From assembly GCA_037131145.1 (NCBI GenBank), contig JBAXRP010000178.1, positions 1 through 9,469 on the forward strand: a stretch of DNA of 9,469 nucleotides, in the 5' to 3' direction. The notes under the pieces are model-generated. The model was given only the letters and a program-made list of their open reading frames with translations. It ran no database searches and was not told the origin of the DNA. The position numbers were made by a program, and so were the translations under genes. This stretch comes from CAIVAT01 sp037131145 (GTDB taxonomy: Bacteria; Bacteroidota; Bacteroidia; Bacteroidales; FEN-979). Below, piece after piece: positions 1 to 6,057 of the stretch (position 1 is the stretch's first letter; each line of letters starts with the position of its first letter).

Positions 1-30
1 TATAGATTGAAAAGATTGGTTTTGCAACAG

Positions 31-55
31 AATCCCGAAGGGATGACATGATTAT
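31..55. repeat. Short palindromic repeat upstream of the redox operon
   Basis: The core at 32-44 is a perfect small hairpin with a 5-base stem, ATCCC pairing with GGGAT around a GAA loop. It is followed by GACATGATTAT. From memory, CCCGAAGGG-type cores followed by an ATGATTAT-like tail recur as dispersed intergenic repeats in Bacteroidota genomes, but I cannot check the copy number here. It has no T-tract and is therefore not an intrinsic terminator. Its position just before the first gene suggests a real intergenic boundary rather than the tail of an upstream coding sequence. Confidence 0.4.
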
Positions 56-91
56 CTGACGAATAATTAACAACATATAAACCAAAATATT

Positions 92-949
92 ATGGGAATT
101 AACCGACGTGGATTTTTCAAGGTACTCGGTATAACCGGCGCCGCCCTGACTGTGGGCAGAGAACTCAAAGCAGCCCCCAATGGAAATAACGACATAGAGT
201 TTCGCGGAGCGCTATATGATTCTGCGCGATGTAAAGGCTGCCGCGGTTGCGAATATGACTGCGCCGAAGCCAATGGTTTGCCACTGCCGGAACCGGGTCA
301 AAAGATACCAATGGTTCGCAATACAAGTGAAGTAAAACGTACCGTTGTTAACGAGTACAACACAACCAAAGGGAAAGTGTTCATTAAAAAGCAGTGCATG
401 CATTGCAACGAACCAGCATGTGTGGCAGCCTGTCTCACTCAAGCCATGCATAAAACTACAGTAGGTCCCGTTATCTGGCGTGGCGATAAATGTATGGGAT
501 GCCGCTATTGTATGGTTTCCTGTCCGTTTGATATTCCAAAGTTTGAATATCACAGCGCTAACCCAAAAATAGAAAAGTGCGACATGTGCTTTAACAGGCT
601 AAAAACCGGCGAAATTCCTGCCTGTGCAGCCAATTGTCCGAATGACGCCCTGTTTTATGGAACACGTCGTCAATTGATCAAGGAAGCGCGTAAAAGAATT
701 GTTGAAAATCCCACGCTTTATGTTGATTCTCTTTATGGCGAACATGAAGCCGGCGGTACTTGCTGGTTATACCTTTCACCTGTAAGTTTCAAGGAACTTG
801 GGATCAAAACCGACATTCAAAAAGCTTCCTATCCTGCTTTAACCAAAGGATTTCTCTACAGCGTGCCTTCTGTATTTGTGCTGTTTCCGGCGCTCCTGCT
901 GGGCATTCATCAGGCAACAAAGAAAGATAAACCAACAGAGGAGGAATAA
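92..949 (+). CDS. HybA-type periplasmic 4Fe-4S ferredoxin subunit, Tat-exported and membrane-anchored
   Basis: Electron-transfer subunit of the HybA/DsrO/NrfC class, expected to pass electrons between a periplasmic catalytic subunit and the membrane quinone partner encoded next. The N-terminus has a twin-arginine motif (R5-R6-G-F-F-K10) and a hydrophobic stretch, with likely cleavage near residues 27-29. Sixteen cysteines form four cluster sets: C47/C50/C53/C57, C102/C105/C110/C114, C134/C137/C140/C144 and C163/C166/C178/C182. This is the usual complement for four [4Fe-4S] clusters. A hydrophobic segment at about 254-272 suggests the C-terminal anchor seen in HybA. The start at 92 is chosen because it places the Tat motif at residue 5. 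The stop is two bases from the next ATG, so the two genes are surely co-transcribed. The catalytic partner is not visible, so hydrogenase is only one possibility; another periplasmic oxidoreductase could use the same module. Confidence 0.9.
   Translation: MGINRRGFFKVLGITGAALTVGRELKAAPNGNNDIEFRGALYDSARCKGCRGCEYDCAEANGLPLPEPGQKIPMVRNTSEVKRTVVNEYNTTKGKVFIKKQCMHCNEPACVAACLTQAMHKTTVGPVIWRGDKCMGCRYCMVSCPFDIPKFEYHSANPKIEKCDMCFNRLKTGEIPACAANCPNDALFYGTRRQLIKEARKRIVENPTLYVDSLYGEHEAGGTCWLYLSPVSFKELGIKTDIQKASYPALTKGFLYSVPSVFVLFPALLLGIHQATKKDKPTEEE
938..945 (+). promoter_or_regulatory. SD-like purine run before the HybB-type gene
   Basis: GAGGAGGA sits about 7 bases before the ATG at 952, inside the last codons (Glu-Glu-Glu) of the upstream gene. 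It could act as a ribosome binding site or help translational coupling across the 2-base gap. Bacteroidota genes rarely depend on such sequences and the codons alone explain it, so functional significance is uncertain. Confidence 0.3.
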
Positions 950-951
950 CT

Positions 952-2181
952 ATGAGCGAAAAACATCATATTACAATTGACAATGATGGAAAATCCGTAT
1001 GGAAATTCCTGGCGAGCGAACTTAAACCTAAAGGCAAATGGCTTACTCCTTTTAACATCATTTCCATTCCGATAATTTTGCTGGGGATTGTTCTGATCGT
1101 CATCCGGTTCTGGAAAGGGATTGGCGCTATTACAAACCTTACCCAGGAGGTTCCCTGGGGACTGTGGATCGGCTTCGACGTTGTCACCGGAGTTGCCTTC
1201 GCCGGCGGCGCTTATGTGCTCACTTTTATGGTCTATATCCTGAACATGAAGAAATACCATTCGATTGTGCGGGTGACAGTACTGAATGGTTTTCTGGCGT
1301 ATGTGTTTTATGCGGGCGCCCTGCTCCTTGATTTGGGTCGCCCCTGGAATGTAATTAACCCTATTATCGGGAACAATTTCGGCGTTAACTCAGTGCTCTT
1401 CCTTGTCGCCTGGCATTTTTTGCTTTACATGATCGCCCAACTGATTGAATTTTCGCCGGCGATTGCTGAATGGCTCGGAACCAGACACATTCATAAGATA
1501 CTTTCTGGAATGACCATTGGGGCGGTTATTTTCGGGATCACCTTATCAACGCTTCATCAGTCGGGGCTTGGCGCGCTATATCTTATGGCAAAAGAGAAGA
1601 TCCACCCGCTCTGGTATTCCGAATTTATCCCGATTATGTTTTTTGTATCAAGCATCTTTGCCGGGCTTTCGATGGTTATTTTCGAAGGTTCTATCAGCGA
1701 TAAAGTTTTCTTCTGGCAGATAAGCGAAAAAAACCACAAGGCGCAGGGTGGGATTATATGTGGATTGGCAAAAATCTGCGCCGGGACAATGTTTGCGTAC
1801 TTTTTCCTTCAGGCGCTTGTCTTTATTCACGGCAGACACTGGGACTTACTCAACACGCCGATGGGATACTGGTATTTGCTTGAAATGCTTGGATTTGTAT
1901 TTCTGCCGATGGCGCTCTTCTACTACAGCTACCGGCGAAACAGCATCCTTCTGATTCGTATTGCCGCCATTATAACCATGCTGGGAATTATTCTGAACCG
2001 GCTGAATGTTACAGTGATCGGATTCAGATGGGATGCAGCGATAAGGTACGTCCCTTCGTGGATGGAACTGGTTGTAACGCTTACAGTTATATTTACTGAA
2101 ATCTGGATTTTCAGGTGGGTCATTAACCGTATGCCGGTTTTACGGGATTCGCCATCCTGGAGCAAGGAAAATAAAAATTAA
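952..2181 (+). CDS. HybB/NrfD-family integral membrane quinone-reactive subunit
   Basis: Membrane partner of the preceding ferredoxin, expected to exchange electrons with menaquinone. The 409-residue product has about ten hydrophobic helices, at roughly 34-54, 69-98, 105-128, 146-170, 183-205, 223-247, 270-292, 303-326, 332-349 and 368-392. This fits the ten-helix HybB branch rather than the shorter eight-helix NrfD forms. Signatures I associate with HybB are VPWGLWIGFDVVTGVAFAGG (67-86) and the stretch at 199-222 containing LHQSGLGALYL and HPLWYS. The start at 952 is two bases after the upstream stop and has an SD-like run before it. Family membership is clear. Whether it works as a hydrogenase membrane subunit or for another enzyme cannot be decided from this window. 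Confidence 0.9.
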   Translation: MSEKHHITIDNDGKSVWKFLASELKPKGKWLTPFNIISIPIILLGIVLIVIRFWKGIGAITNLTQEVPWGLWIGFDVVTGVAFAGGAYVLTFMVYILNMKKYHSIVRVTVLNGFLAYVFYAGALLLDLGRPWNVINPIIGNNFGVNSVLFLVAWHFLLYMIAQLIEFSPAIAEWLGTRHIHKILSGMTIGAVIFGITLSTLHQSGLGALYLMAKEKIHPLWYSEFIPIMFFVSSIFAGLSMVIFEGSISDKVFFWQISEKNHKAQGGIICGLAKICAGTMFAYFFLQALVFIHGRHWDLLNTPMGYWYLLEMLGFVFLPMALFYYSYRRNSILLIRIAAIITMLGIILNRLNVTVIGFRWDAAIRYVPSWMELVVTLTVIFTEIWIFRWVINRMPVLRDSPSWSKENKN

Positions 2182-2227
2182 GATTGCAATTATTCATTAA
2201 TTATTAATCATTATTAATTATAAAGCC

Positions 2228-2944
2228 ATGGACGGATTTACTTATTACAACATTTTTGAGACAAAGGGGATGGAATATCTGATTATCATCGCATTCCTTG
2301 CCCTGCTTATTCCTTTTTCAATCATTTTGAACAGGAAGGTTAAGATTAAAAAACAGATACAAAAGGTAATGGGCATCCTTACGAGCGGTATCTTAAAAAT
2401 TCCGCAGGGCGTTTTATACAGCCAAAGTCATACCTGGGCTCACCTTTCAAAATCAGGTATTGCCGATGTTGGTATGGATGATCTGTTGCTCCATATTACG
2501 GGAGAAGTAAAGTTAAACTACATGAAAAAACCAGGCGAACCTATTGCCAAAGGGGAAGTAATGACTGAAATTGACCATCAGGGAAAGATGTTGAAAATTT
2601 TCTCACCCATTTCGGGACAGGTCATGGAAACAAATTCACTGCTGATCGAATCGCCCGGGATACTGAATGAGGATCCATATGAAACCGGTTGGATATATAA
2701 AATAAAACCTGCTAACTGGAAGTCAGACACTAATTCGTACTATTTGTCGGATGGGGCAACAGCCTGGTCAAAAAGGGAGGTTGAAAGATTCAAAGATTTT
2801 CTCGCAATAGCGATGCCAAAATACATGCCCGACGCCTCGGCGGTTGCAATGCAGGATGGGGGCGAATTGAGGGATCAGTTGCTGGCAGAATTACCCGGCG
2901 AGATTTGGGGTGATTTCCAGAAAGAATTTTTAAATGACCAGTAG
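2228..2944 (+). CDS. Membrane-anchored GcvH-like (lipoyl-domain fold) protein
   Basis: The 238-residue product has one N-terminal membrane helix (about 16-34) followed by a basic stretch, then a domain resembling glycine-cleavage H protein at about 60-165. Matching landmarks are SQSHTW (65-70), VGMDD (81-85), the PISG turn (127-130) and NEDPYETGW (147-155). Ordinary GcvH is a soluble protein of about 125-130 residues. This one has an added anchor and about 70 extra C-terminal residues, so it is unlikely to serve glycine cleavage. Counting back from the conserved Pro (P127), the lipoyl-Lys position is Gly119 with Lys120 beside it, so canonical lipoylation is doubtful. It follows the HybB-type gene by 46 AT-rich bases on the same strand and is probably in the same operon, which suggests a structural or assembly role in the redox complex (inference). 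Confidence 0.8.
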   Translation: MDGFTYYNIFETKGMEYLIIIAFLALLIPFSIILNRKVKIKKQIQKVMGILTSGILKIPQGVLYSQSHTWAHLSKSGIADVGMDDLLLHITGEVKLNYMKKPGEPIAKGEVMTEIDHQGKMLKIFSPISGQVMETNSLLIESPGILNEDPYETGWIYKIKPANWKSDTNSYYLSDGATAWSKREVERFKDFLAIAMPKYMPDASAVAMQDGGELRDQLLAELPGEIWGDFQKEFLNDQ

Positions 2945-2984
2945 AAAAATAGTTGCAAAGAATTTATTCTTTCTACTGTAAATT
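2939..2984 (+). terminator. Possible terminator hairpin at the end of the redox operon
   Basis: A 9-base inverted repeat (CAGTAGAAA at 2939-2947, TTTCTACTG at 2970-2978) encloses a 22-base loop. It overlaps the stop codon of the GcvH-like gene and is followed by a short A/T run with five T at about 2983-2987. The long loop and low G+C stem make it a weak candidate. The stronger hairpin at 2998-3033 could do the job instead. Confidence 0.3.
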
Positions 2985-2997
2985 TTTGACCCCCACA

Positions 2998-3033
2998 CGA
3001 TTTCCCTCTCCCGAAAAAGGGAGGGGGAAATCG
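2998..3033. repeat. 15-bp G/C-rich hairpin between convergent genes
   Basis: The arms 2998-3012 and 3019-3033 pair over all 15 positions with a single G-U wobble, enclosing a GAAAAA loop. The 5' arm is pyrimidine-rich (CCCTCTCCC core) and the 3' arm purine-rich. It lies between the end of the plus-strand redox operon and the end of the minus-strand gene pair, where it could stop transcription from both sides. There is no T-tract on either side, so it is not a standard intrinsic terminator. Purine/pyrimidine hairpins of this style are also common as dispersed repeats in Bacteroidota intergenic regions, as I recall. Confidence 0.6.
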
Positions 3034-3075
3034 GGATTTAACGCAAGATGAAAACCGCAGTTTGAATTAAAGTCG

Positions 3076-3648
3076 CTATTTGGTTGATGATTCTTTGGGT
3101 CGCCAATGTCGCTCAAACTCCTTTACCTGACCGCCAATGTTACCGATGTCAAAAGAAATCGCCTTGTCCCCATGCCTTTTACTTTTATGATTATCAATGA
3201 TCAGGCAAAAGGCAATTATTAATTCAAGGTTACAATCATTGTCAGCAATAATGGTGTAGTTGTCGCCTTCAAACCAGCTTACAGCTTCTTTCTCCCACCA
3301 GGCTACCTGAGTATTATTCCTGTAAACCGAGTATTTTCTTCCCCGATGTCCATAAATGTGATAGATGTCTGGACTGCAATGACTTTGATAGTGCATCTTC
3401 CAGAATGAATCAGCATTAAATTCTATTGTACTATTGCAATCGTGAAGCCTGATCTGATATTTCGGTTTCCAGAAGAACCATTGCTTATTGATTGTGAGTC
3501 TGGCTCTGGATTCATTGTTCTTAAACAAATTGATGACCGCAAGCAGTCTGAAAAGTTCAGACGACGCCTTGTATGTCTGCTGTCCATCAATAAATATCTG
3601 GTATTTGTCGCCGATGGCAATTTTCTTCTGATTGATATCTATACGCAT
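3076..3648 (-). CDS. LURP-one-related / tubby-like domain protein
   Basis: The 190-residue product has no signal peptide or membrane helix. Its pattern resembles the LURP-one-related (LOR)/tubby-like beta-barrel family: an opening strand IAIGDKYQIFIDG (10-22), a middle pair around FFWKPKYQIRL (58-68), then RKYSVYRNNTQVAWWEKE (104-121) and NYTIIADND (130-138). A hydrophobic helix-like LELIIAFCLIID (141-152) follows, matching the central helix position of that fold. The C-terminus from about 155 is charged and probably disordered. Function in bacteria is unknown; related barrels are discussed as membrane or lipid associated, which is only an analogy. It lies 26 bases after the pentapeptide-repeat gene on the same strand and is probably the second gene of a two-gene operon. 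The fold assignment rests on sequence pattern only. Confidence 0.7.
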   Translation of the reverse strand: MRIDINQKKIAIGDKYQIFIDGQQTYKASSELFRLLAVINLFKNNESRARLTINKQWFFWKPKYQIRLHDCNSTIEFNADSFWKMHYQSHCSPDIYHIYGHRGRKYSVYRNNTQVAWWEKEAVSWFEGDNYTIIADNDCNLELIIAFCLIIDNHKSKRHGDKAISFDIGNIGGQVKEFERHWRPKESSTK

Positions 3649-3674
3649 AATTATTTCATTTTTAATTTAGAGAC

Positions 3675-4250
3675 CTACTCGATTATGATTTGGTATTTAT
3701 ACAATAACCCGATAATGCCAGAGGAGGAGAATTTCGCCTTCTTAACTCTATTTAATTCAAGGTCAAAGGAATAGTTATTTGCAGTTCGAAAATCTACTTT
3801 TTCCAGAACCGTATGCATGAATATGGTTCTGTTCAGATCACAATTTAGAAAACTTGAACCGGTCAGGTCAGTTTCAGTAAAATCAGCTTCTTTTATCGTA
3901 CAATCTTTAAAGATAGTGTTTTTGAGCTTTTTCCTGAGAAAAACCGAGTAATCCAGCGAACATTTCTCGAAGTAGAATGAAAGAAGAAAGTCTTTACATT
4001 TTGTAAAATCAACGCCTAAAAGTTTACATCCGATAAAACTGATATTCTTTAATCCGGTATTGTTCAGCTTGACCATGCTGAAACTACATTCTTTAAAACT
4101 GCAATCCAGAAAATCGTTGTTGGAAAGATCACTTTTAGTGAAGATGCAGTTAATAAAAATGCACGCGTCAAATTCATGGTTTGACAAATCCTTATCGGAG
4201 TAATCAACTTTTGTAAACGTTATTTTTTCCTGAAGAGTTTTTTTTATCAT
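3675..4250 (-). CDS. Pentapeptide-repeat protein
   Basis: The 191-residue product is mostly A(D/N)LxF-type pentapeptides, the right-handed quadrilateral beta-helix family that includes McbG and Qnr. Central Phe or Leu recurs every five residues, for example DLSNHEFDACIFINC (21-35), DLSNNDFLDCSFKEC (41-55) and EADFTETDLTGSSFLNCDL (121-139). Cysteine is frequent at the repeat corner. The C-terminus has the conserved-looking tail FRTANNYSFD..LNRVKKAKF..SGIIGLL (154-183), which I associate with Qnr-like and related Bacteroidota members. There is no signal peptide, so it is probably cytoplasmic. DNA-mimic or gyrase-protecting activity is known for some relatives, but nothing here demonstrates it. 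It is the first gene of the minus-strand pair. I saw no promoter matching TAnnTTTG in the 150 bases upstream. Confidence 0.9.
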   Translation of the reverse strand: MIKKTLQEKITFTKVDYSDKDLSNHEFDACIFINCIFTKSDLSNNDFLDCSFKECSFSMVKLNNTGLKNISFIGCKLLGVDFTKCKDFLLSFYFEKCSLDYSVFLRKKLKNTIFKDCTIKEADFTETDLTGSSFLNCDLNRTIFMHTVLEKVDFRTANNYSFDLELNRVKKAKFSSSGIIGLLYKYQIIIE

Positions 4251-4694
4251 GGTTCCTGTAAATTATTCCTGCTATTTTGTTTATGAGAATCCGGGTGTTT
4301 TCCAACGCTCCATTATTCATCAGATCCTGCCAGATATGACTGCTACGCTAAACCTGACAGCTTGAAAGACATTGTTAATGTAATTAAGTATATTTTGTTA
4401 ATAGTTGATATTCATTTATATACAGTGACTATTTTGAATAATGGATAGGCGCATAAGTAACTAATGTAGAACTTTACATCCTGAAAAACCTCTTAAACTC
4501 AACTACTAATGGGGTGTTTTTTCGCGGAAACTATCATTGATTTATGGTTAACGGTGAGTGAAATAGTACTTTGACATGCACAAATTCTTGTTAGCGATGT
4601 GTGGCGTCTTTCTCTAATTTTATCGGTTTTGCCGCTTACAGTTATGACGGTAAGTTCTGATAGACAACAATTTTTCAAAGTTAGCTACTTATCA
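4251..4694. other. Gene-free AT-rich intergenic stretch
   Basis: No frame of convincing length or composition appears on either strand. At 4576 a short plus-strand frame reads MHKFLLAMCGVFL and then stops. It resembles the start of a signal peptide but has no continuation in frame, so it may be chance or a decayed gene start. The minus-strand portion next to 4250 contains several stops in all frames. The block probably holds the promoter of the pentapeptide gene and unidentified relic or intergenic repeat sequence; I could not recognise either. Confidence 0.5.
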
Positions 4695-4722
4695 ACAAAA
4701 AAACCACCCTTTCCGGTGGTTT
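4695..4722 (-). terminator. Intrinsic terminator of the repeat-protein gene
   Basis: Read on the minus strand, an 8-bp perfect stem (AAACCACC at 4722-4715 pairing with GGTGGTTT at 4708-4701) with a 6-base loop runs directly into a tract of seven T (4703-4697). It lies 36 bases beyond the stop codon of the minus-strand gene at 4759-5127. This is a textbook rho-independent terminator for that gene. Confidence 0.85.
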
Positions 4723-4758
4723 CTCATAAAAGTATTCAGGGAAAATATATTGAGAGAG

Positions 4759-5127
4759 TTACTCAAAGTCGGCTTCATGTGGTGAAACTGGCGAGAGTTG
4801 ATTGATATCTATTGAAACCTGATGAACTGAATCGGTAAATTCAGCTTCCGCAGGCATTATTGGTGAAAGACCAATAGCTGGAACCATTTCAACATAAAAA
4901 TCCTCAAACGACGCAACAATAGGGGTTAATGGTGATAATCCAAAAAATGTAAACTCCGTGGTCATGTCTTCAAAGGTAGCTTCCACAGGCGTTATTGGAA
5001 CCAGCGTTATTGTGTTGAAGGTTGAATTTACTTCGGTTACAAGAGTGGTTAGATTTTCATTACCGGCAAATGAAAGTCCTATTTGAAGTGAGAGGATTAC
5101 TGCGAGAATGATTTTTGTAGTTTTCAT
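4759..5127 (-). CDS. Small secreted protein with four LxPxxPxxAxFxD repeats
   Basis: I do not recognise a named family. The 122-residue product starts with a clear Sec signal peptide (MKTTKIILAVILSLQIGLSFAG), probably cleaved after Ala21. Mature residues contain four copies of one motif: LVPITPVEATFED (42-54), LSPLTPIVASFED (64-76), LSPIMPAEAEFTD (87-99) and LSPVSPHEADFE (111-122). The spacing is 22, 23 and 24 residues. Hydrophobic/acidic spacers between the motifs suggest short beta-strands. The protein ends inside the fourth motif, at the stop codon. It is acidic, has no Cys, and has no lipobox or Por-type C-terminal sorting domain. It is monocistronic: a -7 promoter element lies just upstream and an intrinsic terminator just downstream, so it is very likely a real expressed gene. 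A surface or periplasmic role is inference. Confidence 0.8.
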   Translation of the reverse strand: MKTTKIILAVILSLQIGLSFAGNENLTTLVTEVNSTFNTITLVPITPVEATFEDMTTEFTFFGLSPLTPIVASFEDFYVEMVPAIGLSPIMPAEAEFTDSVHQVSIDINQLSPVSPHEADFE

Positions 5128-5155
5128 TTTCTTTGGTTGTTTGATGTTGATGAAG

Positions 5156-5163
5156 CAAACATA
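5156..5163 (-). promoter_or_regulatory. Bacteroidota -7 promoter element for the repeat-protein gene
   Basis: The minus strand reads TATGTTTG, an exact match to the TAnnTTTG -7 consensus of the Bacteroidota primary sigma factor. It lies 28 bases before the start codon, implying a leader of about 20 bases. The -33 region has only a weak TGTG at the expected distance. The leader is A-rich (ACCAAAGAAA before ATG), as is usual for translation in this phylum. Confidence 0.6.
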
Positions 5164-5324
5164 CGTCGAAACGGCGGGGTGTCACATTGATATTCTATAT
5201 TTTCAGGATAACGCCCGGCAAACTACGGATTAATATCGACGAAACATGGCGGGGGTGGAATTTCTTGAGAGCGCCTCTAAAAACTACTTTTTTGATGCCA
5301 GTTTAGAAACAAATATATACTTTG

Positions 5325-5649
5325 GTTTTCTAAAAAGCCGAACACGTGTTCGACCCTTATGCGTAAGTTTTTTTTCTATTTATTGCTGGCTTTTTCAGTT
5401 TAGGTCAAGGGCTTGTTTCTGTATCCTTTTTCATGTACTTTACTTTTTACCTCTTTTTTTTGTATAATTTCTTCTGGTCTTCACCGGTATAAGCGCTGTC
5501 AGCATAAAGTGGCTGATTCTTGTTTTTCTAAGTTAGCAATTGTTCTGTGGCTTGTGAATCATGTATCGAGGCGTCGGTAACAATGTATTCTTCAAAGAGT
5601 TTTTTCCTGGCGTCGGCTTTTATATGGTTTTTATATCCATAAAAAGCAG
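5325..5649 (-). pseudogene. Decayed IS5-family transposase, C-terminal part
   Basis: On the minus strand, from about 5647 downwards, the translation reads FYGYKNHIKAD, then EEYIVTDASIHDSQATEQLL. After a stop (5528-5530) it continues in the same frame with KNKNQPLYADSAYTGEDQKK. A frameshift in a poly-A run then moves to EVKSKVHEKGYRNKPLT, further stops, and RIRVEHVFGFLEN. These are typical C-terminal blocks of IS5-family DDE transposases; YADSAY carries a catalytic Asp and RVEH the catalytic Glu. At least three in-frame stops plus one frameshift make it non-functional. The N-terminal half, including the first catalytic Asp, is absent: the similarity ends abruptly where an unrelated plus-strand reading begins. 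A possible element end (GAGCGCCTCTAAAA, about 5270-5283) lies past the C-terminal side, but no partner inverted repeat was found. Confidence 0.85.
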
Positions 5650-5650
5650 T

Positions 5651-5869
5651 GTTGATGTGGATGGCGGAATTCACCTTGATGCGAAAGTCATTGAACATGA
5701 CGAAAACCGCACTGCGGAGTTTGACCGATTGTGCAACACGGTTATCAGGTTTACCAATGAGCAAATATTTGATCAAATTGAACATGTCCTGCAAAAAATC
5801 ATCAAATTTGCCCAAACGTTAAGTCAAAACTTCTCCCCTTCTCCTCAAGGAGAAGCGGCTGGGGGTTGA
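5651..5869 (+). pseudogene. 3' fragment of a DUF559 endonuclease-like gene
   Basis: The plus-strand frame reads VDVDGGIHLDAK, EHDENRTAEFDRL, then TVIRFTNEQIFDQIEHVLQKI. This matches the C-terminal half of DUF559 proteins (Vsr-like/PD-(D/E)XK relatives), with the usual E-V-D-G-G-x-H strand, the D-E-x-R-T helix and the V-I/L-R-F strand. The N-terminal half, normally carrying upstream nuclease residues and a start codon, is missing. Upstream in this frame the sequence is antisense to the IS5 relic. The Met at 5561 is therefore not a genuine start. The last codons (SPSPQGEAAGG) come from a repeat-like purine-rich segment, a C-terminal run-on typical for these genes in Bacteroidota as I recall. 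Probably a dead gene fragment. Confidence 0.75.
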
Positions 5870-5933
5870 GGTGGTTGCAATCGAAGGGAGCATAAGTTGA
5901 GGTTGCTTTGCAGGCGCCGGGGGTTGAGATGGG
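5835..5933. repeat. Hairpin plus duplicated purine-rich repeat
   Basis: A 7-bp stem (CTTCTCC at 5838-5844, GGAGAAG at 5849-5855) with a TCAA loop is followed by GCTGGGGGTTGAGGTGG (5858-5874). A near copy, with 2 differences over 17 bases, follows at 5916-5932. Repeats of the form CTCCTCAAGGAG...GGGGGTTGAGGT are, from memory, abundant in Bacteroidota intergenic DNA. The first copy overlaps the 3' end of the DUF559 fragment. Confidence 0.6.
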
Positions 5934-6057
5934 CATAATACACTGACGCAGGAATCACATTTTTTCATACCTTTGACCTTCACTTATGAGTTTGTCTTGA
6001 AAAATCTTAGAGGTTAAATTCCTTTTTGGGATCAAACTCACAAATCACAAATCAGAT

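Noticed and set aside
2190..2221. AT-rich TAATTATTAAT repeats between the HybB-type and GcvH-like genes
   Set aside because: Low-complexity A/T sequence with only an imperfect short palindrome. There is no regular repeat-spacer structure, so it is neither a CRISPR nor a clear operator.
4599..4805. A 68-residue plus-strand frame
   Set aside because: It runs through the intrinsic terminator and into the 3' end of the minus-strand repeat-protein gene, and shows no domain.
5246..5467. A 73-residue plus-strand frame rich in Phe
   Set aside because: It is the antisense of the IS5 relic; its Phe/Leu content comes from A-rich lysine codons on the other strand.
5528..5815. A 95-residue minus-strand open frame as an intact small gene
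   Set aside because: Residues from about 57 on are an IS5 transposase piece, and the first about 56 are the antisense of the DUF559 fragment. The frame is a chance fusion.
5561..5869. A 102-residue plus-strand open frame starting with Met at 5561
   Set aside because: The first 30 codons are antisense to the IS5 relic; only the part from about 5651 resembles DUF559.
5970..6010. A TATGAGTTTG sequence as promoter of the propeller gene
   Set aside because: The spacing between TA and TTTG is four bases instead of two and no good -33 element is present; too weak to list.
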